Positions 1 through 8,294 of a stretch of 64,000 nt of DNA are shown one piece after another. Source of the DNA: JAAUUE01 sp943370025 (GTDB lineage: Bacteria; Cyanobacteriota; Cyanobacteriia; Cyanobacteriales; JAAUUE01); contig CALRPI020000005.1 of NCBI GenBank assembly GCA_943370025.1, positions 1-64,000 of the forward strand, read 5' to 3'. The first letter of the stretch is position 1, and every line of letters begins with the position of its first letter. The notes below the pieces were generated by a model. It did no database searches, was not told where the DNA came from, and saw nothing but the letters and a program-made list of their open reading frames with translations. The position numbers and the translations under genes are program-made.

Positions 1-135
1 GGTAAAGAAGGTAAAGAAGGTAAAGAAGGTAAAGAAGGTAAAGAAGGTAAAGAAGGTAAAGAAGGTAAAGAAGGTAAAGAAGGTAAAGAAGGTAAAGAAG
101 GTAAAGAAGGTAAAGAAGGTAAAGAAGGTAAAGAA
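1..135 (+). repeat. Perfect 9-bp tandem repeat, at least 15 copies
   Basis: The unit GGTAAAGAA is repeated 15 times without a single mismatch and runs off the left edge. The unit length keeps the reading frame, so copy-number change alters only tail length. Perfect identity implies recent expansion or homogenisation. Confidence 0.95.
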
Positions 136-150
136 GTTATTAGTCCATGA
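1..150 (+). CDS. C-terminal end of an unidentified protein with a (Gly-Lys-Glu)n tail (5' partial)
   Basis: The window opens inside an open frame made of 15 perfect copies of the 9-bp unit GGTAAAGAA (1-135), each coding Gly-Lys-Glu. It then reads Val-Ile-Ser-Pro and stops with TGA at 148-150. The tail is highly charged and should be flexible. The body of the protein lies upstream of the window, so its function cannot be read. The next gene, 70 bp downstream on the same strand, is a MacB-type ABC ATPase. In cyanobacteria such ATPases often follow a MacA-like adaptor or a permease, so this may be the tail of an exporter component. That is inference from position only. Confidence 0.6.
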   Translation, partial: GKEGKEGKEGKEGKEGKEGKEGKEGKEGKEGKEGKEGKEGKEGKEVISP

Positions 151-220
151 TGGTTGACTTTGCTCTTTTAGATGCGGTTTTAATCGCCTAGTTTGTTCAT
201 ATTAAAAACAAGTTTATTTT

Positions 221-976
221 ATGGAAAGTTCGACTATTGATTTATTAGATCGCCAATTAAATACTCCCGTAGTTATTCAGCTAGAAAATATTATCAAAAC
301 CTATGGGATGGCAGATACAGAAGTTCAGGTTTTGAAGGGAGTAAATCTGACTATTCAAGAAGGCGAATATTGTTCAATTATGGGAACTTCCGGTTCTGGC
401 AAATCTACGATGATGAATATTATTGGTTGCCTCGATCGCCCCACTGATGGTAATTATTATCTAGATGCCATCGAAGTAGGCACTTTATCTGATGATGAAT
501 TGGCAGATATTCGGAATTTGAAAATTGGCTTTGTCTTTCAGCAGTTTCATCTTTTGGCTCAGTTGAGTGCGATCGAGAATGTGATGCTGCCGATGGTTTA
601 TGCTGGAGTTGGGGCTAAGGAACGGGAAGAACGGGCGGCGGATGCTTTAGCAAAAGTGGGTTTGGGCAACCGGATGGAAAATCGTCCCAATCAGCTTTCT
701 GGGGGACAGCAACAACGGGTCGCGATCGCTCGGGCGATCGTCAATCGTCCAGTCCTCCTCCTCGCTGATGAACCTACAGGGGCATTGGATTCTCGGACTA
801 CCGAAGAAGTAATGCAGATTTTTACCGACCTGAACCAAGATGGCATCACGGTCATCCTTGTCACCCATGAACCAGATGTAGCGAAGAAAACTCAGCGAAT
901 TGTCTACTTCAAAGACGGCGAAGTTTTGCATCCCTACATGGCTCCTGGTGATCTGCACCAAGCGATCGATAACTAG
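221..976 (+). CDS. ABC transporter ATP-binding protein, MacB/LolD type
   Basis: This 251-residue nucleotide-binding subunit should power a MacB- or LolD-like exporter at the inner membrane. Walker A is GTSGSGKS (residues 55-62), the Q-loop Gln is near 107, the signature LSGGQ starts at 159, Walker B ends in Asp183-Glu184, and the switch His is 216. The phrase GFVFQQFHLL is typical of the MacB/LolD/DevA branch. About 20 residues precede the usual N-terminus. No permease follows, since the next gene is typA, so the membrane partner must be upstream (possibly the protein ending at 150) or elsewhere. No clear Shine-Dalgarno sequence precedes the ATG. The substrate cannot be told from sequence. 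Confidence 0.9.
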   Translation: MESSTIDLLDRQLNTPVVIQLENIIKTYGMADTEVQVLKGVNLTIQEGEYCSIMGTSGSGKSTMMNIIGCLDRPTDGNYYLDAIEVGTLSDDELADIRNLKIGFVFQQFHLLAQLSAIENVMLPMVYAGVGAKEREERAADALAKVGLGNRMENRPNQLSGGQQQRVAIARAIVNRPVLLLADEPTGALDSRTTEEVMQIFTDLNQDGITVILVTHEPDVAKKTQRIVYFKDGEVLHPYMAPGDLHQAIDN

Positions 977-1022
977 ACCCATAACTTTGATAGAAATCTG
1001 GTTTTTAGGTAGTAGTATCTAG

Positions 1023-1028
1023 TATAAT
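1023..1028 (+). promoter_or_regulatory. Possible -10 box of typA
   Basis: A consensus TATAAT lies 70 bp before the typA start in the 122-bp gap after the ABC ATPase gene. No good -35 hexamer is found at normal spacing, so this is a weak call. Confidence 0.3.
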
Positions 1029-1098
1029 TATTAAGAAAACCTAAGGATTCTTTACTATTCTTTAATCTATTCGCTAAAAATTTTCCGGACACAAATCT

Positions 1099-2889
1099 AT
1101 GTCTATTCCAATTCGTAATGTCGCTATTATTGCCCACGTTGACCACGGTAAAACTACCTTAGTGGATGCACTCCTCAAACAGTCCGGCATTTTCCGCGAA
1201 GGGGAAGACGTACCAATTTGTGTTATGGACTCCAACGATCTAGAGCGGGAGCGGGGAATCACGATCCTGTCCAAGAATACTGCCGTTACCTACGGTGAAA
1301 CCCTGATCAATATTATTGATACTCCCGGACACGCCGACTTTGGTGGCGAAGTGGAGCGGGTGTTGGGAATGGTGGATGGTTGTATCTTGATTGTGGATGC
1401 CAACGAAGGTCCCATGCCCCAGACCAGATTTGTGTTGAAGAAAGCTCTCGAAAAAGGATTGCGCCCGATCGTCGTCGTGAACAAGATCGATCGCCCCCAA
1501 GCAGACCCCTATGGCTCGATCGACAAAGTATTAGATCTCTTCCTAGAATTAGGTGCCGACGAAGACCAATGTGATTTCACTTACCTCTTCGCCTCTGGTA
1601 TGACCGGTTTTGCCAAAAATAACCTTGAAGATGAAAGTGTGGATATGCAGCCCCTGTTCGAGGCAATCCTCCAGCACGTTCCACCCCCAGTCGGCGACCC
1701 CAATGCTCCCCTCCAACTTCAAGTCACCACCCTAGACTATTCAGAATACCTAGGCAGGATTATCATTGGCAAAATTCATAATGGGATTATTACCACTGGT
1801 CAACAAGCAGCGCTGATTAGAGAAGATGGCAGCATCTTCAAAACCAAAGTCTCAAAATTAATGGGCTTTGATGGCTTGAAGAGAATTGATATTACCGAAG
1901 CTAGTGCAGGAAATATTGTTGCCGTAGCTGGATTCAGCGATGCCAACATTGGCGAAACCATTACCTGCCCTAACGATCCCCAAGCCCTGCCGTTAATCAA
2001 GGTTGATGAACCCACCTTGCAAATGACCTTCTCGGTGAATGATTCTCCCTTTGCTGGTCAGGAAGGCAAATTGGTCACCTCTCGCCAAGTGCGCGATCGC
2101 CTCTACCGAGAACTAGAAACCAACGTAGCCCTGAGAATTGAAGAAACCGACTCCGCTGATAAATTCCTGGTTTCGGGACGGGGAGAACTCCACTTAGGCA
2201 TCCTGATTGAAACCATGCGTCGGGAAGGTTACGAGTTTCAAGTATCCCAACCCCAAGTTATCTACCGTGAAGTCAACAGCAAACCCTGTGAGCCTTTTGA
2301 GTATCTAGTATTGGATGTACCAGAAGAAGCCGTGGGTGGCTGTATTGAGCGCCTAGGTCAACGCAAGGGAGAAATGAAGGATATGCAGATGGGTGGCAGC
2401 AGCCGAACTCAGCTAGAATTTGTGATTCCTGCCCGGGGCTTAATCGGCTTCCGGGGTGAATTTATGCGCCTGACCCGTGGTGCTGGGATCATGAACCACA
2501 GTTTCCTAGATTACCGCCCCTTGATTGGAGATTTGGATACCCGCCGCAACGGAGTCCTAACTTCCTTTGAAGAAGGTGTCGCAACTTTCTATGCCATGAA
2601 AAATGCTGAAGATCGAGGTATGTTCTTTATCACTCCCGGAACTAAGGTTTATAAGGGAATGATTGTTGGGGAACACAATCGGACTCAGGATTTGGAATTG
2701 AATATCTGCAAAACCAAGCAGCTCACCAACCACCGCGCAGCAGGAGCAGATGAATTAGTCCAACTCCAAGCTCCGGTAGAAATGAGTTTGGAGCGGGCAC
2801 TGGAATACATCGGCACTGATGAACTAGTGGAAGTAACGCCTAAATCTATTCGGTTACGGAAGGTTTCCAAGAAACTGGTGAAGCGTTAA
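1099..2889 (+). CDS. typA: Ribosome-associated translational GTPase TypA/BipA
   Basis: The 596-residue protein has the usual length and order of TypA: an EF-G-like GTPase domain, a beta-barrel domain, two alpha/beta domains and the TypA C-terminal domain. G1 is AHVDHGKTT (about residues 12-20), followed by DTPGHADF and the NKID guanine-specificity motif. TypA acts on the 70S ribosome and aids growth under cold and other stress. The gene appears monocistronic, with its own upstream gap and a hairpin repeat after the stop. There is nothing unusual in the frame. Confidence 0.96.
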   Translation: MSIPIRNVAIIAHVDHGKTTLVDALLKQSGIFREGEDVPICVMDSNDLERERGITILSKNTAVTYGETLINIIDTPGHADFGGEVERVLGMVDGCILIVDANEGPMPQTRFVLKKALEKGLRPIVVVNKIDRPQADPYGSIDKVLDLFLELGADEDQCDFTYLFASGMTGFAKNNLEDESVDMQPLFEAILQHVPPPVGDPNAPLQLQVTTLDYSEYLGRIIIGKIHNGIITTGQQAALIREDGSIFKTKVSKLMGFDGLKRIDITEASAGNIVAVAGFSDANIGETITCPNDPQALPLIKVDEPTLQMTFSVNDSPFAGQEGKLVTSRQVRDRLYRELETNVALRIEETDSADKFLVSGRGELHLGILIETMRREGYEFQVSQPQVIYREVNSKPCEPFEYLVLDVPEEAVGGCIERLGQRKGEMKDMQMGGSSRTQLEFVIPARGLIGFRGEFMRLTRGAGIMNHSFLDYRPLIGDLDTRRNGVLTSFEEGVATFYAMKNAEDRGMFFITPGTKVYKGMIVGEHNRTQDLELNICKTKQLTNHRAAGADELVQLQAPVEMSLERALEYIGTDELVEVTPKSIRLRKVSKKLVKR

Positions 2890-2923
2890 TTTTGCGGTAG
2901 TTTTGCTTCTCGTAGTCCTCGTA

Positions 2924-2942
2924 GGGTGGGCATTGCCCACCC
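2924..2942. repeat. Dispersed hairpin GGGTGGGC-att-GCCCACCC
   Basis: This is a perfect 8-bp inverted repeat with a 3-nt loop, 35 bp after typA. Very similar hairpins occur at 43753-43776 and 43919-43935. The unit is repeated and lacks a T-run, so it reads as a dispersed palindromic repeat that may also act as a transcript end. Confidence 0.6.
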
Positions 2943-3050
2943 ATTTCATTAGTGATTAGGGAAACTCGAAAAAAATCTTAAATTAGGAAGTATTATGGTA
3001 AAAATATGTTAGCTAGCTAATATTTTACCCTAGCGCTAGACACTAATCCT

Positions 3051-4214
3051 ATGCCTCTAGCTCCCCAAGAGCCGACTGATCTAGAAGTCCCTCTCCACCT
3101 ATTATTGTTTATTGATAAACGCCCCAGTCTTAAGGAAGATATCCAACAGATTAGGAATTACTTGCAGATACTCCAAGCTGACCATACATTTAAGTTGCAG
3201 GTAATTGAGGTAGGTGATCAGCCTTACTTGGCGGAATTATTTAAGGTGGTAGCAACGCCGACTTTGGTGAAAATTCATCCAGACCCTAAGCAAACTTTGA
3301 CAGGAAGTAATTTAGTGGCTCAACTGCAAAAATGTTGGGACAAGTGGCAAAAGGAATCTTTGGCTTATCAATCCAGCAATAGTGTCAACCTTGCACCCAG
3401 TCATGCCACTTCGATCGCCGGGATTGATGCCTTGGGCTATTCTTCCCAAATGATTCGGCTCTCCGATGAAGTGTTCCGGCTCAATCAAGAAAAGGAAAAA
3501 CTATTGGAGCAATTGCGCTTCAAGGAACAGGTTTTATCAATGTTGGCGCACGATCTGCGCAGCCCTCTAACAGCCGCCTCCTTAGGTCTAGAAACTATTG
3601 AATTAGCCCATCAAGCCCACGGTGATGGGAATAGTATGCCGCCGATCGTGCATCAGTTACTCCGTCAAGCTCGGAATCAGTTCAAGCTGATGGATCGGAT
3701 GATTGGAGATATTTTGATTGCGGCAAGGGGGAATAGTGCGGAACTGACCATAACTCCTGCTCGGCTGCAAATCGGCTTGCTCTGCAAAGATGTGGTCAAG
3801 CAAATGTACGATCAATTGCAACGCAAATCTCAGGAAATATTTACGGATATTCCCCAAGTTTTGCCGGAGGTCTATGGGGATGAGGAGTGGCTGAAACAGG
3901 TATTGGTGAATTTACTAGAGAATGCCATTAAGTACACTCCCCAAGGTGGCAAAATTGAAGTAGTTGTCCTCCATCGGACTAGCCAAAAAATTCAAGTCAG
4001 TGTCACGGATAATGGCCCGGGGATTCCTCCAGAAACCCGTGATCGCATTTTTGAAGACCATTTTCGGTTGCAGCGGGATCACGAGAAAGAGGGCTATGGA
4101 ATTGGCTTATCTCTCTGTCAGCGGGTGATTCGCGCCCACTATGGTCAAATTTGGGTAGACTGCCCAACCCCAGGCGGTAGTTGTTTCCACTTTACAATTC
4201 CGGTTTATCGCTAA
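3051..4214 (+). CDS. sasA: Circadian clock output histidine kinase SasA
   Basis: The 387-residue protein begins with a KaiB-like thioredoxin-fold sensor domain (about 15-100), which binds KaiC. A linker and a HisKA domain follow, with the phospho-accepting His167 in LAHDLRSPL, and then a HATPase domain with N-box NLLENAIKYTP and G-box DNGPGIP. SasA passes KaiABC timing to the response regulator RpaA. The length matches known SasA proteins. The kai genes are not in this window. The last 23 bp of the gene are repeated downstream at 4364-4386 (see repeats). Confidence 0.95.
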   Translation: MPLAPQEPTDLEVPLHLLLFIDKRPSLKEDIQQIRNYLQILQADHTFKLQVIEVGDQPYLAELFKVVATPTLVKIHPDPKQTLTGSNLVAQLQKCWDKWQKESLAYQSSNSVNLAPSHATSIAGIDALGYSSQMIRLSDEVFRLNQEKEKLLEQLRFKEQVLSMLAHDLRSPLTAASLGLETIELAHQAHGDGNSMPPIVHQLLRQARNQFKLMDRMIGDILIAARGNSAELTITPARLQIGLLCKDVVKQMYDQLQRKSQEIFTDIPQVLPEVYGDEEWLKQVLVNLLENAIKYTPQGGKIEVVVLHRTSQKIQVSVTDNGPGIPPETRDRIFEDHFRLQRDHEKEGYGIGLSLCQRVIRAHYGQIWVDCPTPGGSCFHFTIPVYR

Positions 4215-4386
4215 TACCAAATTACAGCACTTTGTGTTCAAATGAGACACACCACAAATATTGAAAGTCCTATCAATGTTGGGTTTGAGAGTGGGTGGCT
4301 GTAGCCACCCACTCTCAAACTGCTGTAAAAAAGGGTTTTACCCTTTTTTAATTTAAATTCCTTTTTACAATTCCGGTTTATCGCTA
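4191..4386. repeat. 150-bp palindromic segment between 23-bp direct repeats
   Basis: The last 23 bp of sasA (4191-4213) recur exactly at 4364-4386. Between them lie a perfect 18-bp-stem hairpin (4283-4300 with 4303-4320) and a 10-bp-stem hairpin (4327-4336 with 4340-4349). The segment also starts and ends with short inverted sequences around TTACAGCA and TGCTGTAA. This looks like a small non-coding element inserted at the end of sasA, with the target duplicated or captured. Confidence 0.6.
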
Positions 4387-4407
4387 GGCTGCAATTGTTC
4401 TAAAAAA

Positions 4408-4444
4408 GTCAGGATTTCCCCCGCAGCGAGGGGGAAATCCTGAC
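4408..4444. repeat. Perfect 15-bp-stem hairpin between sasA and lepB
   Basis: The arms 4408-4422 and 4430-4444 are exact reverse complements around a 7-nt loop. There is no T-run. It may block transcription into lepB or be a stand-alone palindromic repeat like those at 55698-55738 and 39717-39755. Confidence 0.6.
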
Positions 4445-4485
4445 TCCCAAAATTCTTACCTGTTAATTTTCCTAGTTTAGAATCT

Positions 4486-5097
4486 ATGACTCAACCTTCT
4501 ACCCCAGACCAAAAAACTCCACCAGCCACTGTAATAGTCCCAGAAAAAGGAAATAAAAAACTTTGGCAAGCAGTACGGGAGAATTTGCAAATTGTGGCGA
4601 TCGCGCTGGTTCTGGCATTTTTGCTCAGAACTTTTGTCGCCGAACCCCGGTACATTCCCTCAGATTCCATGGTTCCGACTTTGCAGGTGGGCGATCGCTT
4701 AGTGGTCGATAAGATATCCTATTTATTCCATGCTCCGAACCAAGGAGATATTGTCGTGTTTAATCCCCCCGATGTGCCACAGCTAAGTGCCATAAGTAAA
4801 GACAATGCTTTTATTAAACGGGTGATTGGCTTACCGGGGCAGCAAGTGCGGGTGCAGCAGGGACGGGTATATGTTAATGATCAACCTTTGCAGGAAAGTT
4901 ACTTAGCCGAACCCATCCGCTACGAATTAAGGAGTTTTGTGGTTCCTGAAGGACAGGTTTTTGTGTTGGGAGATAATCGTAACTATAGTAATGATTCCCA
5001 TGTGTGGGGATTTTTGCCCAGAGAAAATATTATTGGCAGGGCGGCTTGGCGGTTCTTCCCCTTCGATCGCCTAGGCTCGATCGCTCATAGCAATTAA
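4486..5097 (+). CDS. lepB: Signal peptidase I
   Basis: The 203-residue membrane protease removes signal peptides from exported proteins. One N-terminal membrane segment (about 34-50) precedes the catalytic Ser61 in SDSMVPTL. The general-base Lys111 sits in the KRVIG box, and GDNRNYSNDSHVWG is the conserved box E. The size fits the single-TM signal peptidases of cyanobacteria, which often carry two paralogues; which one this is cannot be told. It lies after a hairpin-rich gap and is followed by a MITE-like element. Confidence 0.93.
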   Translation: MTQPSTPDQKTPPATVIVPEKGNKKLWQAVRENLQIVAIALVLAFLLRTFVAEPRYIPSDSMVPTLQVGDRLVVDKISYLFHAPNQGDIVVFNPPDVPQLSAISKDNAFIKRVIGLPGQQVRVQQGRVYVNDQPLQESYLAEPIRYELRSFVVPEGQVFVLGDNRNYSNDSHVWGFLPRENIIGRAAWRFFPFDRLGSIAHSN

Positions 5098-5126
5098 AAA
5101 TCCCCCAATTCTGATACCAAATTAAT

Positions 5127-5217
5127 AGGACTTACGCATTTGGACGTTTTTGCGGGCGCGGAGCACCCGCAAAAACGTCCACAACTCTCAATAATTCATT
5201 GGCAGTGCGTAAGTCCT
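5127..5217. repeat. MITE-like element, family 1 (complete copy)
   Basis: The 91-bp element has perfect 12-bp terminal inverted repeats, AGGACTTACGCA and TGCGTAAGTCCT. Beside the left end is a 16-bp perfect hairpin (5141-5156 with 5166-5181). It has no coding capacity. Related copies lie at 24356-24448, 26948-27058, 32762-32809, and in decayed form near 20202-20285 and 54490-54575. Confidence 0.75.
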
Positions 5218-5483
5218 AATTAAAAAACTGGTGAAACCAGTTTTTTAATTTAAATCCCTACACAGCAAGGTATTCAAAATCTTATTTGTATCAAATTTAG
5301 CAAAATGGTATGAGGGGAATCGGCAGGAAAATTCCTCCAGAATTGGAGAGCTAGGGGGCGGTTCGAGGAGAAATTCCTAGTCCCTGAGTTTCTGAGCCTT
5401 GATCCAAAGTGTTAAGCTAGGTAAAGAGAATTTCAAAAAACTCAAAAACTTCAAAAATTTCCAAACAAGAAATATTCAATCTC
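5218..5483. other. Gap before hslO: one hairpin, otherwise nothing clear
   Basis: Right after the MITE is a hairpin AAAAAACTGG-tgaa-CCAGTTTTTT followed by TTAATTTAAAT. The same tail follows the hairpin at 4327-4349, so this belongs to a repeated module. The rest upstream of hslO shows no gene. A short frame at 5399-5689 overlaps hslO in another phase and has no family features. Confidence 0.5.
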
Positions 5484-6392
5484 ATGGTAGACCAGTTAAT
5501 TCGGGCAACAGCAGCCGGCGGCGGCATCCGGGCAGTGGGAGTAATTACTACCCGTTTAACAGAAGAGGCACGGCAGAAACATCAACTTTCCTACGTAGCT
5601 ACCGCTGCCCTAGGCAGAAGTATGGCATCGGGTTTGCTTCTTGCCTCCAGTATGAAAACCCCCGAATCGAGAGTGAATATTCGGATTAAGGGCAATGGTC
5701 TCCTAGGGGGCTTATTGGTAGATGCCGGATTAGATGGCACTGTCCGGGGCTATGTAGAGCATCCCGATGTAGAATTGCCTCCCAACGCCAAGGGTAAGTT
5801 AGATGTGGGGGGAGCCGTCGGTAAGGAGGGCTATCTTTATGTAGTCAAGGATGTGGGCTATGGTTATCCCTACTCTAGTACGGTGGAATTGGTCAGTGGA
5901 GAAATTGGCGATGATGTGGCACACTACTTGGCGAGTTCTGAGCAGACAGCCTCGGCACTGGTAGTGGGGGTATTCGTTGGCAGTAGTGGAGTTACGGCGG
6001 CTGGGGGATTATTAATCCAAGTTTTACCAAAGGCGGCGCAGGATGAAACCCTAGTAGAAACACTAGCTTCCAGAGTAGAAGCACTGGCTGGTTTTACTCC
6101 TCTCCTGCAAGCCGGGAAATCCCTAGCTGAGATATTTACTGATTTGTTGGGAGATCTGGATTTGCAGATATTTCCAGAAACCCAAATGTTGAGGTTTCAT
6201 TGTGGGTGTTCTTTCGATCGCGTCATTGGTGCCTTGCAAATCCTAGGAGTTGAGGAATTACAAGACATGATCGAAAAAGATGGTGGCGCTGAAGCTACCT
6301 GTCACTTCTGTAATAATGTATACCAAGCCGATACTCATCATTTAGAAGAGATAATTAGTAATCTCCAAGTCAGCACTCAGCAAACCTCTTGA
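5484..6392 (+). CDS. hslO: Redox-regulated holdase chaperone Hsp33
   Basis: The 302-residue protein is a full-length Hsp33. The N-terminal chaperone core is followed by the C-terminal redox switch, in which C240-x-C242 and C273-x-x-C276 bind zinc when reduced. Oxidation and heat release the zinc, unfold the linker and activate holdase function in the cytoplasm. All four switch cysteines are present. The ATG at 5484 gives the conserved DQLIRATAAGGGIRA start. The GNAT gene follows after 26 bp on the same strand and may share the transcript. Confidence 0.95.
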   Translation: MVDQLIRATAAGGGIRAVGVITTRLTEEARQKHQLSYVATAALGRSMASGLLLASSMKTPESRVNIRIKGNGLLGGLLVDAGLDGTVRGYVEHPDVELPPNAKGKLDVGGAVGKEGYLYVVKDVGYGYPYSSTVELVSGEIGDDVAHYLASSEQTASALVVGVFVGSSGVTAAGGLLIQVLPKAAQDETLVETLASRVEALAGFTPLLQAGKSLAEIFTDLLGDLDLQIFPETQMLRFHCGCSFDRVIGALQILGVEELQDMIEKDGGAEATCHFCNNVYQADTHHLEEIISNLQVSTQQTS

Positions 6393-6418
6393 GTCACTAT
6401 TTCGTTAATACTTGAATC

Positions 6419-6934
6419 ATGGATATAGAAATTGCTCCTTGCTCGATTGAACACCTTGAAAAGCTGATCGAGGGCACAGATGTTTTTCAAGAAACCTACG
6501 GACTTCAGGTAGTTGACGGTTACATGCCTTTTAAAGGAGCACTTCAATATATTCTGAACCAAATGAAAGATTCCCAACTGTGGCACCCTTGGCTACCGTA
6601 TCTGTTTGTTTTTCGTCCCGATCGCGCTTTAGTTGGGCTGGGCGGTTTCAAATCAGCTCCTGATTCTCTGCGCAGGGTTGAGATTGGTTACTCGGTTGCC
6701 CCATCTTATCAGGGCAAGGGTTTGGCTACGTCTGCGGCATGTCAGATGATTAAAATTGCGTTTGAGTCAAAGTTGGTTGACTGTGTTTATGCTCATACCT
6801 TAGCAGAACCAAATGCTTCGACTAGAGTATTGGAGAAGTGTGGGATGAAGAAAATATCACAGACTGTCGACCCTGATGTGGGAAATGTTTGGAGGTGGGA
6901 GATTTTGGGATACAGCAACCGCGAAGGAAGTTGA
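6419..6934 (+). CDS. GNAT family N-acetyltransferase (RimJ/RimL-like)
   Basis: The 171-residue GNAT-fold protein carries the acetyl-CoA pyrophosphate-binding segment in VAPSYQGKGLATSA and the later AEPNASTRVLEKCGMK region, which is typical of RimJ/RimL-type acetyltransferases acting on amino groups of proteins or small molecules. The substrate is unknown. It follows hslO by 26 bp and is closed by a strong hairpin at 6950-6976, suggesting an hslO-GNAT operon. Confidence 0.85.
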   Translation: MDIEIAPCSIEHLEKLIEGTDVFQETYGLQVVDGYMPFKGALQYILNQMKDSQLWHPWLPYLFVFRPDRALVGLGGFKSAPDSLRRVEIGYSVAPSYQGKGLATSAACQMIKIAFESKLVDCVYAHTLAEPNASTRVLEKCGMKKISQTVDPDVGNVWRWEILGYSNREGS

Positions 6935-6949
6935 GATAATTTTGGTTGT

Positions 6950-6976
6950 GGAAACCCCCGCTTCGCGGGGGTTTCC
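6950..6976. terminator. Hairpin between convergent GNAT and rlpA genes
   Basis: A 12-bp perfect stem (6950-6961 with 6965-6976) surrounds a 3-nt loop and sits 15 bp after the GNAT stop. It has no T-run but lies between convergent genes, so it may end transcription from the left or be a palindromic repeat. Confidence 0.5.
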
Positions 6977-7059
6977 AATGCATAACCTGCTTAGCGAAAG
7001 ACATAATTCCTGTTGAGGAGGATGTCGGACAATATGCAACACCCCCCTTAGTTGACTGG

Positions 7060-7839
7060 TTAGGGCTGAATTAGATCTATTTGTACATCAGCCACACCAC
7101 TTTCAATCATGCCGATCGAAGCCGCTGCACCTTGGGAGAGGTCAATAACTCTACCCCCAGTGAAGGGACCTCGATCATTGATGCGAACGACGACCGATCG
7201 TCCATTGTTTCTATTAGTCACCAATACCCGTGTCCCAAAAGGCAGAGTCCGGTGTGCCGCAGTCATGGCATGGCGATTAAAAACCTCGCCACTGGCACTG
7301 TAGTTGCCATCAAAACCAGGACCATACCAAGATGCTTCTCCTCGTTGAAAAAGAGTCCGGTTAGGAGCCGGTGCAGCCACTTCTGGGATCACTTCGGGAA
7401 CCACATAAGGATTAACTGCAACCTCCACGCTAGGACTAATCGTTGGATCAGCAAAAGATGCTGGCAGTGTTGTCGATGCTGGGCTAACTACAGCAGTCGT
7501 TGTAGTTGCATTATTCCCATTAGTTGCCGTATTCCCATTCGGTAACACTGTTGAACTACCTTCAGGAGCAACTCCTAAAGTATTTTGGGGGGTATTTTGG
7601 GGTTTAGGAGTGATACTACTATCTGATTCTGGAGCTATATTGCTCGGCAATTCTGGAGTAGCCGCCCTAAAAATGGGATTTGTTCTAGAATCTACAAGTT
7701 TTGCTGGTAGCTTCCGAGAACTATTGACAGAGGCAGTCTGGGTATTACCAGAAAAAATAGTGCTGGCGATCGCCGCATTACTAGCCAAAGAACTGGAAAG
7801 AACAGCTCCAGTTAAACTGATTAAAATTTTTTGCTTCAT
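7060..7839 (-). CDS. rlpA: RlpA-like double-psi beta-barrel lipid-independent exported protein
   Basis: The 259-residue protein has an N-terminal signal peptide (MKQKILISLTG, then a hydrophobic run ending near SNAAIAS). A low-complexity Pro/Thr/Asn-rich linker follows, and then a C-terminal RlpA double-psi beta-barrel with GEASWYGPGFDG, the histidine-containing MTAAHRTLPFGT, and VVVRINDRGPF with the catalytic Asp. RlpA proteins cleave or bind naked glycan strands at septa. I chose ATG at 7839; an in-frame GTG at 7848 would add three residues. No lipobox Cys is seen, unlike the E. coli protein. Confidence 0.88.
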   Translation of the reverse strand: MKQKILISLTGAVLSSSLASNAAIASTIFSGNTQTASVNSSRKLPAKLVDSRTNPIFRAATPELPSNIAPESDSSITPKPQNTPQNTLGVAPEGSSTVLPNGNTATNGNNATTTTAVVSPASTTLPASFADPTISPSVEVAVNPYVVPEVIPEVAAPAPNRTLFQRGEASWYGPGFDGNYSASGEVFNRHAMTAAHRTLPFGTRVLVTNRNNGRSVVVRINDRGPFTGGRVIDLSQGAAASIGMIESGVADVQIDLIQP

Positions 7840-8294
7840 AAAATTCACTTGTCAAGGTTAATACTGCTCAGGAAATAAGGTAGCTATGCAACGGTTCTGG
7901 GATGCGAATTGCCCCAAACCCATTGCCAAGACAGGACTACCGGGAATCATATTTTTCCTTGGGCTAAGTCGTACTTGCTTCGTGTTAGTAATTAGTCATC
8001 GAACTGCAACACCATATCATGAAGTTTTTACTTTGGGGATCAGTGTTGGCAAAAATGAGAAAATTAGGCTGCGGTCAGTGATCCCCATCACCGGAGGAAG
8101 AATTTCCCACCAGCAAAGGATTTGCCTAACCTGCCATAAGTGACTAAACGTTAACTCTTCTTAACAAAAATTTACAAATATCCGCATTCTTTGGGGAACT
8201 ATTTTTTGTTTCAGGGATTTGGTAGAATGGTTGACTCTTAAGACTGATCTAGATAGATTAGCGAGAGTAAATAACCCAGCCCAAGGTAGCAACT
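7840..8294. other. 455-bp divergent gap between rlpA and gltA
   Basis: The gap must hold the promoters of both divergent genes. I see an imperfect inverted repeat near 8036-8085 (TGGGGATCA with TGATCCCCA) and an AT-rich stretch at 8150-8200. A frame at 7886-8143 has no recognisable family, no ribosome-binding site and unusual composition, so I do not call it. Confidence 0.4.

Noticed and set aside
1..135. CRISPR-like array at the left edge
   Set aside because: The unit is only 9 bp, has no spacers and is in a coding frame.
5399..5689. Frame overlapping the start of hslO
   Set aside because: It is low-complexity at first and then only another phase of hslO.
7886..8143. 85-codon frame between rlpA and gltA
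   Set aside because: It has no ribosome-binding site, no recognisable domain and odd composition; it lies where divergent promoters are expected.
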